Origin: Fen-1273 sp963837815
GTDB taxonomy: Bacteria > Bacteroidota > Ignavibacteria > UBA10030 > UBA6906
Direction of reading: 5' to 3'
Length of the DNA: 64,000 bases
Assembly (NCBI GenBank): GCA_963837815.1
Contig: CAWIOS010000013.1
Span: 806,001 to 870,000, forward strand
The position numbers and the translations under genes are program-made. Positions 32,379 through 40,629 of this stretch are shown here, piece after piece (positions within the stretch are counted from its first letter, which is position 1; every line of letters starts with the position of its first letter). Below the pieces are notes generated by a model. It ran no database searches and had not been told where the DNA came from. It worked only from the letters and a program-made list of their open reading frames with translations.

Positions 32379-34835
32379 TCAGCCCTCGTGAAATGATAGT
32401 CGGATGATGTCCGCAAGCACTCCGGTTGCGGTGACATCGGCCCCGGCGCCGGGCCCCTTGATGACGATCGGCTGGTCTTTGCAGTTCGCCGTCGTGAGCG
32501 CGATGATGATATCGCTCCCGGAGAGCGCGTAGCAGGGATTCCCGGGGCCCACACGTTTCAGGGAGACTTCCGCTTTCCCGCGCGAAAACGACGCGATGTA
32601 GCGGAGGACTTTCCCCTCCCGGAGCGCGTCGTCCCGTTCGCGGGCATAGGCGGCGTCGAGCGCCGGGAGCTCCTTCATGAACCGCTCGACGCTCCCCGCC
32701 CTGCGGAATCTCCCGGGTATCAGCGGCCTGACGCTGATGTCCTTCAGCTCCAGCGGGTGCCCGGACTCCCGGGCGAGTATGAGGAGCTTCCTCCCGACGT
32801 CAAGCCCGTTCAGATCGTCCCTGGGATCCGGTTCGGTGTACCCCTTCCGGCGCGCCTCGGCGACGACCCCGGCGAACGAGCGCCCGGCGGTAAACGTATT
32901 GAACAGGTAGCTGAGGGTCCCCGAAAGAACGCCGTCGATCCGGAGTATTCTGTCCCCCCCGGCGATCAGATCGTTGATCGTGTTGATGATCGGGAGTCCC
33001 GCGCCGACGTTCGTCTCGTACAGGAACCTGACGTTGTGCCTGAGCGCGGTCCTGTGCAGCCGCTCGTAGAGCGTGTAGCGTCCCGCATTCGCCTTCTTGT
33101 TCGGCGTGACGACGGAGATGCTTGATTCGAGTATCGTGTTGTACCGGGCGACAAGCGCGTCGCTTGCGGTGCAGTCGACGAAGACGCTGTTGGGGAGATT
33201 CATCTCCCTCATCCGCCGCACGTACGACTCCAGGTGCATCGCGGTCCCGGCCGAGGCGAGCTTCTTCTTCCACTCCCGCCCGAGCGATCCGCCGCCGTCG
33301 AACATCATCTTTCTGCTGTTGGCAACCGCCTCGACGCGCACGTCGAGCGACTGCGCGCGGAGAAGGAACTCCCGCTGGGCGGCAATCTGCCTGAGGAGGG
33401 CTCCCCCGATCAGCCCCGTCCCCACGATGAAGAGGTGGAGTGATTTTGTCCCCGACAGGAAGAAGGCATCGTGGAGCGCGTTCAGCGCCTTGGCCTCGTC
33501 CGCCTTCGAGACGATCGTGGAGATGTTCAGCTCGGATGAGCCCTGGGCGATGGCGACAACGTTGATGCCGTTCCGCCCGAGGGCCTGGAACAGCTTTCCC
33601 GATATCCCCGTCTTCTTCCTCATGTTCGCACCGACGACCGCCACGGCGGAGAGGTCCCCCTCAATCACGACACTTTCGATCTGGTGCTCACGTATTTCGA
33701 ACCTGAGCTCGTGTTCGATGAGCCGCTTCGCGGCCGCTGCGGAGCCGGGATGGACGGCAAGGCAGAGCGAATATTCGGAAGATGCCTGCGTGACCATCAG
33801 GACGTTGATCTCTTCCTGTGCGAGCGCGCTGAACACGCGCCTCCCGATCCCGGCGATCCCCGTCATCCCGCTCCCCTGGATTCTCAGGAGGGCGATTTCG
33901 TCGATCGAGGAGATCCCCTTGATGAGGAACCCGGCGGAGGAGTCCCGCCTGCCGATGAGCGTCCCCTTGAATTCAGGATTAAACGTGTTCCTGATCCGTA
34001 TCGGGATGTTCCTGTCGAGCGCCGGCTGCATCGTGGGGGGGTGAATGACCTTGGCGCCGAAATGCGACATCTCCATCGCCTCTTCGTACGTCATGCGGGG
34101 GATGGAAAAGGCCTTTTCGACTTTCCTGGGGTCGGCTGTCATCACGCCGTCCACGTCGGTCCAGATCTCGATCTCCCGGGCACTGAGAGCGGCGCCGAAT
34201 ATCGACGCCGTGAGGTCCGATCCGCCCCTCCCGATCGTCACCGTATCATTGTCGGTCGTCGACGCGATGAACCCGCCGGCGCACTGGAGGCCCCTGTGTT
34301 TCTGAAAATACTGCCGGATGAGGTGCGACGTCAGGTCATACCGTACTCTCCCCGCCCCGAACGTGTCGTCGGTCTTGATGAGCGTCCTCGAGTCGATGTA
34401 CCCGCAGGGAATCCCGGAGGCGTTCAGGGCATTCGCGATGATGAACGTCGAGAGGATTTCGCCGAAACTCATCGTGTAGTCCAGCGTCCTGTCGGTCAGT
34501 TCCTCCGTGAAGAGGACGCCGTGGAGCACGTTCGAAAGGTCGGCGAGCTGTTCGCGGACGAACCGTTCGGCGCTTCTGCGTGCGCGGGGAGGGACGAGAT
34601 CGGCGAGCGCGCCCACGTGCCGGTTCCTGATCTTTTTCAACCCGGCGAGGTACTTCCTGTCCCCGCGTGCGGCGAGACGGCTCGTGGCGATGATCTGGTC
34701 GGTAATCCCCCCGAACGCCGAAAACACGACGACGAGGTTCTTCTGCCGCGCCCGCTCACGGGCGATGATATCAATCACGTTCCGGATCCTGTCCGGCGTG
34801 CCGACGGAAGATCCGCCGAATTTCATAACATGCAT
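32379..34835 (-). CDS. thrA: Bifunctional aspartokinase / homoserine dehydrogenase
   Basis: 818 residues, the fused form. The aspartokinase part opens 'VMKFGGSSVGTPDRI', has 'TIGRGGSDLTASIFGAAL' near 208 and a pair of ACT domains near 310-460. These are the usual seat of threonine feedback control ('IQGSGMTGIAGIGRRVFSALAQEEINVLMVTQASSEYSLCLAV'). The dehydrogenase part starts 'LFIVGTGLIGGALLRQIA' near 468 (NAD(P) fold) and has 'ETNVGAGLPIINTINDL' and 'GTLSYLF', plus the catalytic Lys region 'YTEPDPRDDLNGLDVGRKLLILAR'. It catalyses the first and third steps of threonine/methionine synthesis. A threonine leader peptide and attenuator precede it. Confidence 0.95.
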   Translation of the reverse strand: MHVMKFGGSSVGTPDRIRNVIDIIARERARQKNLVVVFSAFGGITDQIIATSRLAARGDRKYLAGLKKIRNRHVGALADLVPPRARRSAERFVREQLADLSNVLHGVLFTEELTDRTLDYTMSFGEILSTFIIANALNASGIPCGYIDSRTLIKTDDTFGAGRVRYDLTSHLIRQYFQKHRGLQCAGGFIASTTDNDTVTIGRGGSDLTASIFGAALSAREIEIWTDVDGVMTADPRKVEKAFSIPRMTYEEAMEMSHFGAKVIHPPTMQPALDRNIPIRIRNTFNPEFKGTLIGRRDSSAGFLIKGISSIDEIALLRIQGSGMTGIAGIGRRVFSALAQEEINVLMVTQASSEYSLCLAVHPGSAAAAKRLIEHELRFEIREHQIESVVIEGDLSAVAVVGANMRKKTGISGKLFQALGRNGINVVAIAQGSSELNISTIVSKADEAKALNALHDAFFLSGTKSLHLFIVGTGLIGGALLRQIAAQREFLLRAQSLDVRVEAVANSRKMMFDGGGSLGREWKKKLASAGTAMHLESYVRRMREMNLPNSVFVDCTASDALVARYNTILESSISVVTPNKKANAGRYTLYERLHRTALRHNVRFLYETNVGAGLPIINTINDLIAGGDRILRIDGVLSGTLSYLFNTFTAGRSFAGVVAEARRKGYTEPDPRDDLNGLDVGRKLLILARESGHPLELKDISVRPLIPGRFRRAGSVERFMKELPALDAAYARERDDALREGKVLRYIASFSRGKAEVSLKRVGPGNPCYALSGSDIIIALTTANCKDQPIVIKGPGAGADVTATGVLADIIRLSFHEG

Positions 34836-34854
34836 GGGTGTCCCCTGAAATGAG

Positions 34855-34887
34855 AAAGACCGGCTTCACGTCGCTGAAGTCGGTCTT
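34855..34887 (-). terminator. Attenuator terminator hairpin before thrA
   Basis: On the minus strand AAGACCGACTTCA (34875-34887), a 6-nt loop, and TGAAGCCGGTCTT (34856-34868) form a 13-bp stem with one mismatch. A U-rich stretch (TTTCTCATTTC) follows. It lies between the leader peptide and thrA. The 5' arm can instead pair with 34909-34919. Confidence 0.7.
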
Positions 34888-34908
34888 CCGGATTGAAAAC
34901 AGGATGAG

Positions 34909-34919
34909 CCAACCTCAAC
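34909..34919 (-). promoter_or_regulatory. Antiterminator strand overlapping the thrL stop codon
   Basis: RNA GUUGAGGUUGG (34919 to 34909) can pair over 11 contiguous positions (8 Watson-Crick, 3 G-U) with CCGACUUCAGC (34883 to 34873), the ascending arm of the terminator. The UGA inside it is the leader stop, so a ribosome that finishes the leader would cover it. Confidence 0.6.
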
Positions 34920-34992
34920 CGTCCCCCGTGAGGAACGTGGGCGTTGTCGTCGTATGCGTCTGAGGGAGGCCGTATGTACGCATGGGAATCAT
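34915..34992 (-). CDS. thrL: Threonine operon leader peptide
   Basis: A 25-codon frame reads MIPMRTYGLPQTHTTTTPT then FLTGDG. Eight of 25 residues are Thr, including four in a row (codons 14-17), six of the eight encoded ACG. This is the hallmark of a ribosome-stalling attenuator leader. The start codon lies 6 bp after a strong -10 box, so the transcript probably begins at the ATG itself (leaderless). A second in-frame ATG is at codon 4. Downstream lie the antiterminator strand, the terminator and then thrA. When Thr-tRNA is scarce the ribosome should stall on the ACG run and leave the antiterminator free. The layout parallels enterobacterial thrL; the sequence is unrelated as far as can be seen. 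Confidence 0.75.
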   Translation of the reverse strand: MIPMRTYGLPQTHTTTTPTFLTGDG

Positions 34993-34998
34993 GGGAAT

Positions 34999-35027
34999 AA
35001 CGTAGCACATTGATCATTCATTGTCAA
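34999..35027 (-). promoter_or_regulatory. Promoter of the thr operon
   Basis: On the minus strand a perfect TTGACA (35022-35027), 17 bp, TACGTT (34999-35004), then 6 bp to the thrL ATG. The -35 box overlaps the last codons of yifB. Confidence 0.7.
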
Positions 35028-36574
35028 ATCCGGGTGTCGTCGAACAGGTTCCGGTCCAGGCTCCTGTACTGGATCGCCTCCCCGATGTGTTCGGGACGGA
35101 TCTCGTCCGATGCCGCGAGATCGGCGATCGTCCTCCCCACCTTCAGAATTCTGTCGTACGCACGGGCCGAGAGCCCGATCTTCGTGATCGCCGTCTTCAG
35201 GAGTTCCTCCCCCGCACCATCCAGCAGGCAGAACCGGCGTATGTCCCCCACCTGCATGCCTGCGTTCGCGTAAAGCCCCTTTTTCCCCCTGAACCGTGCC
35301 CCCTGCCTTTCCCTCGCCCGCGCAACCCGTGCCCTGATCTCCGCGGACGTCTCCGACTGGTCCCTGCTTGCGAGGTCACGGTATTTGACCGCGGGGACCT
35401 CGATGTGGAGATCGATCCTGTCGAGGAGCGGGCCGGAGATCCTCGAGAGGTATTTCTGGATTTCCCACGGCTGGCAGGTGCATTCTTTTGCCGGGTCCGT
35501 GTAATACCCGCACGGACAGGGATTCATCGCGCAGACGAGCATGAAACTCGCGGGGAAGTCCATTGATCCCTTCAACCTGTTTATCGTCACGTGCCCCTCT
35601 TCCAGCGGCTGTCGGAGCACTTCGAGCACGTTCCGTGCGAACTCCGGGAGCTCGTCCAGGAAGAGGACCCCGTTGTGGGAGAGAGAAATCTCCCCTGGGC
35701 GGGGGGTAGCGCCTCCCCCGACAAGCGCGGCATCCGAGATAGTATGATGGGGGGACCGGAATGGGCGTCTCGCGACAAGCGCTTCCCCGGGCGGGAGCAC
35801 ACCTGCCACGGAGTGAATTTTCGTCGTCTCCAGTGCCTCGTCAAACGTCATGGGGGGAAGTATCGTCGGGATCCTCTTTGCCAGCATCGTTTTCCCTGAT
35901 CCCGGAGGGCCTATCATGATGATGTTGTGCGCCCCCGCCGCGGCAACTTCAAGCGCTCTCTTGACGCTTTCCTGCCCCTTGACGTCTGCAAAGTCCGACG
36001 GATACTCCTGCTGGCCGGCAAAGAGGGCCGACGCATCAACGCTGAGCGGGGAGCGCCCCTTCCCGCCGCCGTTGAGGAACGAGACCACTTCACGGAGCGT
36101 CGTCATCGGGTAGACGCCGATTTCGCGCACCATGGAGGCCTCCCTCCCGTTTTCCGACGGGACCAGGAGACCCGCAATCTCCCTTCGCCTGGCTTCAAGG
36201 GCGATCGGCAGAATCCCGTGCACGGGACGGAGCAAGCCGTCGAGTGCGAGCTCCCCGATCATGACAAAATCCCTGAGCGAGAGGATGCTTACCTGCCTGC
36301 TTGCGGCAAGTATCGCCACCGCCATGGGGAGATCGAACGACGAGCCTTCCTTCCTGATATCCGCCGGCGCGAGGTTGACTGTCAGCTTCCGCGGCGGGAA
36401 TTCGAACCCGGAATTCCGCACTGCCGCCTCAATCCGCCCCCTGCTCTCCCGAACGGCGCTGTCAGGGAGGCCCACGATCGAAAACGCCGGGAGGCCCCGC
36501 TCAAGGTGCGTCTCGACCTCAACGACGTAGGCGCTCACCCCGTATGTCGCCCCGCTCAAGACTTTGGACAGCAT
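35024..36574 (-). CDS. yifB: YifB family Mg-chelatase-like AAA ATPase (ComM-like)
   Basis: 516 residues. The N-terminal Lon-protease-like domain starts 'SKVLSGATYGVSAYVVEVE' and has 'PAFSIVGLPDSAVRESRGRI' and 'NLAPADIRKEGSSFDLPMAVAIL'. The AAA domain has Walker A 'MIGPPGSGKTMLAKR' near residue 220 and Walker B 'VLFLDELPEF' near 295. A 'CPCGYYTDPAKECTC' zinc-binding insert lies near 345. ComM homologues are helicases that promote branch migration during natural transformation. The ATG at 36574 has GGAG upstream and starts the family N-terminus. Confidence 0.93.
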   Translation of the reverse strand: MLSKVLSGATYGVSAYVVEVETHLERGLPAFSIVGLPDSAVRESRGRIEAAVRNSGFEFPPRKLTVNLAPADIRKEGSSFDLPMAVAILAASRQVSILSLRDFVMIGELALDGLLRPVHGILPIALEARRREIAGLLVPSENGREASMVREIGVYPMTTLREVVSFLNGGGKGRSPLSVDASALFAGQQEYPSDFADVKGQESVKRALEVAAAGAHNIIMIGPPGSGKTMLAKRIPTILPPMTFDEALETTKIHSVAGVLPPGEALVARRPFRSPHHTISDAALVGGGATPRPGEISLSHNGVLFLDELPEFARNVLEVLRQPLEEGHVTINRLKGSMDFPASFMLVCAMNPCPCGYYTDPAKECTCQPWEIQKYLSRISGPLLDRIDLHIEVPAVKYRDLASRDQSETSAEIRARVARARERQGARFRGKKGLYANAGMQVGDIRRFCLLDGAGEELLKTAITKIGLSARAYDRILKVGRTIADLAASDEIRPEHIGEAIQYRSLDRNLFDDTRI

Positions 36575-36770
36575 CAGGGGCCCTCTCCTGTACGACGATG
36601 CCGGAGGACAGAGGGACCGGCCTCCGTCCCGCCTGTGGTGCGGAGTACAATCCCGTCTGTTCCCGGCATCATGTTCCTCGACTGTACGGGGTCCCTTTCG
36701 GTTCATACACGGGAGGACCTGGATTTACGACGGGAGGAGGAGAAATGTCCTGCACCGGACGCGGAGCGGA

Positions 36771-37520
36771 CTACCGGTGGGGATGGCGGTGCTGGAGACT
36801 GTGCGGTTTTTCGAGACCGTGGGCGAGCATGAGGGGTTCGTTGGAAAGTACATCCAGGACGGGTCCGGACGTGACGACCTCCCCCCCGTCCAGGAGGTAG
36901 ACGCGGCTGCAGAGTTCGACGACGAGTTCCAGGTCATGAGATGCAATCACGCGCGTTGCCGGAAGACGGCCGATAAGCCGGGCAAGGTCCCTGCGTCCCC
37001 TGGGGTCGAGATCGCTCGTGGGCTCGTCAAGGACCAGTATGCTGGGGCTGCATGCGAGGATGCCCGCCAGGCAGACGCGTTGTTTTTCGCCTCCGCTCAG
37101 GTGGTGAGGGGATCTCCCTTCGAATCCCTCGAGCCCGACCTCGCGGAGCGCATCCCGGACGATCCGGTCAATCTCCGCAGGAGGAAATCCAAACTGCTCC
37201 GGACCGAACGCCACGTCCTCGCGGACCGTGGGACAGAAGAGCTGATCGTCGGGATCCTGGAAGAGAAGCCCCACCGTCCTGTGCACCTCGTGGAGGTTGC
37301 CGTTTGTGAGCTGACTGCCGCAGACGACGACCTCGCCGCGGCGGCGATCGTCGGAAGGGAGTATGCCGTTCAGATGGAGGAGGAGCGTCGATTTCCCCGC
37401 CCCGTTCGGCCCGACAATGCCGACGCATTCCCCTTCCGCGGCGTACATCGCAACGTTCTTCAATGCGGGTTTCCCGTCCGGGTACGCGTATGAAAGTCCC
37501 CTCACTTCGAGCGTGTTCAT
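36771..37520 (-). CDS. cbiO: ECF-type cobalt/nickel ABC transporter ATPase
   Basis: 249 residues. Walker A is 'GIVGPNGAGKSTLLLHLNG' near residue 34, the Q-loop 'VGLLFQDPDDQLFCPTVREDVAFGP' near 83 (the 'DPDDQ' form typical of ECF ATPases), the signature 'HLSGGEKQRVCLAGIL' near 140, Walker B 'ILVLDEPTSDLDP' near 160 and the H-loop 'VIASHDLEL' near 192. It energises the CbiM/CbiQ importer encoded just upstream. Its ATG shares one base with the cbiQ stop codon. The C-terminus ends in a His-rich tail (SLQHRHPHR) that may bind metal. Confidence 0.93.
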   Translation of the reverse strand: MNTLEVRGLSYAYPDGKPALKNVAMYAAEGECVGIVGPNGAGKSTLLLHLNGILPSDDRRRGEVVVCGSQLTNGNLHEVHRTVGLLFQDPDDQLFCPTVREDVAFGPEQFGFPPAEIDRIVRDALREVGLEGFEGRSPHHLSGGEKQRVCLAGILACSPSILVLDEPTSDLDPRGRRDLARLIGRLPATRVIASHDLELVVELCSRVYLLDGGEVVTSGPVLDVLSNEPLMLAHGLEKPHSLQHRHPHR

Positions 37521-38131
37521 CAGCGCCAGCCCCTGGCCGTCATGGCGGAATAGATCCGCTCGGCACGCTCCGTCGATCTGATGAAGAGATGTCCCACGAT
37601 TCCCGCGGCCGTTTTCCAGCGTCTTCCCCTCCGCCGGGAGAACGTCCTGCTCCTCCTTGCGCGCGCCATCCGTTCGGACTGGTCGATGAGAAGGAAGACA
37701 TATCTGTACATCAGCGCAAGCACGGTGATGAGGAGCGGGGGGAAACGGAGTGCCCGCAATACGCCGAGGATGTCCGCGAACGGCGTCGTGTTCGAAAGGA
37801 GAACCATCGCCAGGAGGCAGATGTTGCTCTTGACGAGTATCCGGATCAGAATGAGAAGGCCGTCGTGCTGCACAATGGAGAGGAGCGCAACGCCGGCAGC
37901 AACGGGTTCAAGCGTGAGCAGCCTCACGCCGACGAATCCGGCGGGGAGCCGCCCGGCGATCATCACCAGGACGAGGAAGAGCGCGGCTGCGACGAAATAC
38001 GGCACGGTCGAAATGGGAACGGCTGCAGTCGTCACGACAAGCGCAAAGGCGACGCCGAGCTTCAGCGCCGCGGGGAGACGGTGAACGGGCGAATCGCGCC
38101 GTGCGTAGCGGTCGATATAATCATGTCTCAC
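37520..38131 (-). CDS. cbiQ: ECF transporter transmembrane (T) component CbiQ
   Basis: 203 residues with about five membrane segments ('ALKLGVAFALVVTTAAVPIS', 'PYFVAAALFLVLVMIAG', 'LLITVLALMYRYVFLLID'). The C-terminal coupling motifs 'MARARRSRTF' and 'RIYSAMTARGW' are the Ala-Arg-Gly type helices of T components that contact the ATPase. GTG at 38131 is chosen because it overlaps the cbiM stop (GTGA). It bridges CbiM and CbiO. Confidence 0.9.
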   Translation of the reverse strand: MRHDYIDRYARRDSPVHRLPAALKLGVAFALVVTTAAVPISTVPYFVAAALFLVLVMIAGRLPAGFVGVRLLTLEPVAAGVALLSIVQHDGLLILIRILVKSNICLLAMVLLSNTTPFADILGVLRALRFPPLLITVLALMYRYVFLLIDQSERMARARRSRTFSRRRGRRWKTAAGIVGHLFIRSTERAERIYSAMTARGWR

Positions 38132-39069
38132 CGCGGGCTCCGGCGCGTCAGGACGCGCGCAAGAATGAATCCGCCGGCGAACACGATGCACGTCCCCGCG
38201 AGTCCCGCGATCACCGTTGCGGCAACCGGTGACCCGAGGCCGGGCATCGTGTACCCCTGGAACGGGGAGGAGACGAGCGGGCGGGCGACCGCGGCGCTGG
38301 CAAAACCGAGTCTCGAGGCGACTGATTCAAGCCCGTCAGGCCAGGTGGAGGCGAACGGTGAAATGAAGAGAAAAAGTCCGATCGCGATCAAAGCTCCGTA
38401 CAGAAACAGGTCCCGTCCCTCGTGCACCGGGGCGGTCGCCGGATCCTCGGCGACGATATCGGGGCGCGCGGCGGCGATTGCCGCGAAGACGAGCGAGGAG
38501 ATGACCGCTTCGCCGATGGCGATCAGCATGTGCAGGTCCGTCATCGCGGGAAACGCAAGCGACCAGGACACGGTGCCCGACCATGCCAGCTCGCCGGCGC
38601 AGCATGCCGCGGCAATCACCGTCGACACCCAGGCGGCAACCATGAGCGCAAGGAGGCGCCCGCTCTCGTTTCTGAATATCAGCCTCATCCCCCTGTAGAT
38701 CGCGTAGCCCCCCGCCGATCCTATCACCCCCATGTTGAACACGTTCGCCCCGAGAGCCACGATCCCGCCGTCGGTGAAGAGAAGGGACTGGATGATAAGG
38801 ACGGCGGAGATGACCACGACCCCCGCCGCCGGCCCCAGAAGGGCGGCCACGAGCACCCCGCCGATGAGGTGCCCTGAAGTCCCCCCGGCGACGGGAAAGT
38901 TCACCATCTGCGCGGCAAAGACGAATGCCCCCGCAAGCCCCATCAGGGGGACATTGCGTCTCGGGAGGCTCCCGTTCAGCCGGCGGAGGGAAACACCGAG
39001 CGCCGCAGCGGAGAGGGCGCCCGTCGCTGCCGCCGTCTTTAGATCAAGGAATCCGTCGGGGATATGCAT
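38128..39069 (-). CDS. cbiM: ECF transporter metal-binding component CbiM/NikM with C-terminal CbiN-like part
   Basis: 313 residues. It begins 'MHIPDGFLD'; in CbiM/NikM the N-terminal Met-His2 binds the metal. 'MVNFPVAGGTSGHLIGG' near residue 55 supplies the next His, and 'VFNMGVIGSAGGYAIY' is near 110. After a linker near 215-235, the C-terminal part ('SPFASTWPDGLESVASRLGF' near 245 and a last membrane helix) resembles CbiN/PDGLE, so M and N functions are fused. No cobalamin riboswitch is visible upstream. Nickel for the hydrogenase is as plausible as cobalt. Confidence 0.9.
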   Translation of the reverse strand: MHIPDGFLDLKTAAATGALSAAALGVSLRRLNGSLPRRNVPLMGLAGAFVFAAQMVNFPVAGGTSGHLIGGVLVAALLGPAAGVVVISAVLIIQSLLFTDGGIVALGANVFNMGVIGSAGGYAIYRGMRLIFRNESGRLLALMVAAWVSTVIAAACCAGELAWSGTVSWSLAFPAMTDLHMLIAIGEAVISSLVFAAIAAARPDIVAEDPATAPVHEGRDLFLYGALIAIGLFLFISPFASTWPDGLESVASRLGFASAAVARPLVSSPFQGYTMPGLGSPVAATVIAGLAGTCIVFAGGFILARVLTRRSPR

Positions 39070-39081
39070 CGTCGGAGGGGA

Positions 39082-40623
39082 TCAGTGCCTCTGGAGGTCG
39101 GCAAGGCGCTTCTTTGCAAACGGCAGGTGTGCCTGGTACTGGACGGGGTTGAGCTCGATAAACGCCCGGTAGGAGATGACTGCATCACCCGGACGCCCGA
39201 GACGTTCCTCCACGAGCCCCTTGTTGAGAAGCGCCGACTCGTTCTTCGGATCGATATCCACCGCTTTCACAAGGTCCGCCAGCGCCTCGGCGTACCTGCC
39301 GAGCGTGTACAGGCAGTTTCCCCTGTTGCTCCAGGCGGACGCGTTCCGGCGATCAAACTCCGTCGCCCTGTCGTAGCACGCGAGCGCCTCGTCGAGTTTC
39401 CCGAGCTTCCTGAGACAGACCCCCTTGTTGTTCCAGGCATCCGTATTTCCGGGCTCGAGCGCAAGGACCTTGTCGTAGTACACGACCGCCTCATCGAGGT
39501 GCCCGAGCGACGAGAGGCTGTATGCCTTGTTGTACAGCTCCCACGCCTCCAGGTTGTCGCGCCCGCGCGATTCAACGATTTCCCCCCCCTGTTTCCTGAG
39601 GAGGGGTTCCAGGTCGAGCCTGAGCTCGTGGAACGTCTGGTACCGGCCGCTCGGCTCTTTCTGCAGGCAGCGCTGAATCACGGGAAACAGCGGCGAGGCC
39701 AGGTGGACGACGTACCCTTCCGTGTGGAGCCGGTGCATCTCGCGCCAGACCGTCGCGGCGCTCTTGTGCATGTCGTGCGCGCGCAGCTTCGTCTCGTACG
39801 GGAATCTCCCCCGCGAAGCCATCTGGTAGAGGACGACGCCGAAGCTGTAGATATCACTCCGCTGGTCGCACCGCGCGGCGTTCTGGAACTGCTCGGGGGG
39901 CATGTACATCGGCGTGCCGAATCCGGAGAATTCCGTGAGGGCGCGTTTTCTTCTCATCAGGGGATCGGTGGCGTGCCGCGCGCGCGTGTGATCGATGACC
40001 TCGGCGAACCCGAAGTCGGTGATCTTCACGACCCCCTCGCGCGTGATCATGATGTTCGCGGGTTTCACGTCCCTGTGGCACCGTATCCCGCAGTCCTGCG
40101 CGTGCTCCATCCCCAGGCAGAACTGGATGGACCAGCGGAGCGACTGCACGAGGTCCGGCGGCCGGCGGCCGAGGTACCCCTCGAGGGAGTTCAATCCCTC
40201 CTCGTCCGGCTCGATGTACTCCATCCCGATGTAGATGCGCCCTGCAAGCTCCTCGATGAAATACGCCCGGACAACATAGGGATGCCGCTCGAGATCGACC
40301 CAGACCTTCGCTTCCTTGCTGAACTGCTCGCGCGACTCCCTGTCTTCGAGGAATTCGTCGCGGAGCGTCTTGAGCGCGTAGACGCTCTTGGTGTCCCTCG
40401 AGTAGACGAGGTAGACCACGCTGAACCCGCCGAGACCCAGGACCCCGAGGACCCTGTAGGAGGTCCCGATGAGGTCACCCTTCTTGTAGACCGCGCCGGG
40501 GTGATCGGCCTTGACGCGGATGGTCGTGCCCCCGGGGAGACGGGTCGTCGACATCCCGAAATGCGATTCGTCCGGAGGAGTCTCCCTCAGCAGGTCGCCG
40601 AAGAGTTTCGTCAGCCGTCCCAT
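39082..40623 (-). CDS. Serine/threonine protein kinase with C-terminal TPR repeats
   Basis: 513 residues. The kinase domain (about 45-340) has a Gly-rich loop 'LGLGGFSVVYLVYS', Lys in 'YALKTLRDE', the catalytic loop 'CHRDVKPANIMI', DFG in 'ITDFGFAEV', 'GTPMYMPPEQF' (APE-like) and 'SDIYSFGVVLYQM', so it should be active. From about 365 on there are four TPR units ('AWELYNKAYSLSSLGHLDEAV', 'AWNNKGVCLRKLGKLDEAL', 'AWSNRGNCLYTLGRYAEAL', 'ALLNKGLVEERLGRPGDAV'). No membrane segment is seen. It lies 12 bp before cbiM and 6 bp after truA. Substrates are unknown. Confidence 0.92.
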   Translation of the reverse strand: MGRLTKLFGDLLRETPPDESHFGMSTTRLPGGTTIRVKADHPGAVYKKGDLIGTSYRVLGVLGLGGFSVVYLVYSRDTKSVYALKTLRDEFLEDRESREQFSKEAKVWVDLERHPYVVRAYFIEELAGRIYIGMEYIEPDEEGLNSLEGYLGRRPPDLVQSLRWSIQFCLGMEHAQDCGIRCHRDVKPANIMITREGVVKITDFGFAEVIDHTRARHATDPLMRRKRALTEFSGFGTPMYMPPEQFQNAARCDQRSDIYSFGVVLYQMASRGRFPYETKLRAHDMHKSAATVWREMHRLHTEGYVVHLASPLFPVIQRCLQKEPSGRYQTFHELRLDLEPLLRKQGGEIVESRGRDNLEAWELYNKAYSLSSLGHLDEAVVYYDKVLALEPGNTDAWNNKGVCLRKLGKLDEALACYDRATEFDRRNASAWSNRGNCLYTLGRYAEALADLVKAVDIDPKNESALLNKGLVEERLGRPGDAVISYRAFIELNPVQYQAHLPFAKKRLADLQRH

Positions 40624-40629
40624 ACGGAC

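Noticed and set aside
39070..39081. Cobalamin riboswitch before cbiM
   Set aside because: Only 12 bp separate cbiM from the upstream gene and no B12-box-like sequence is visible.
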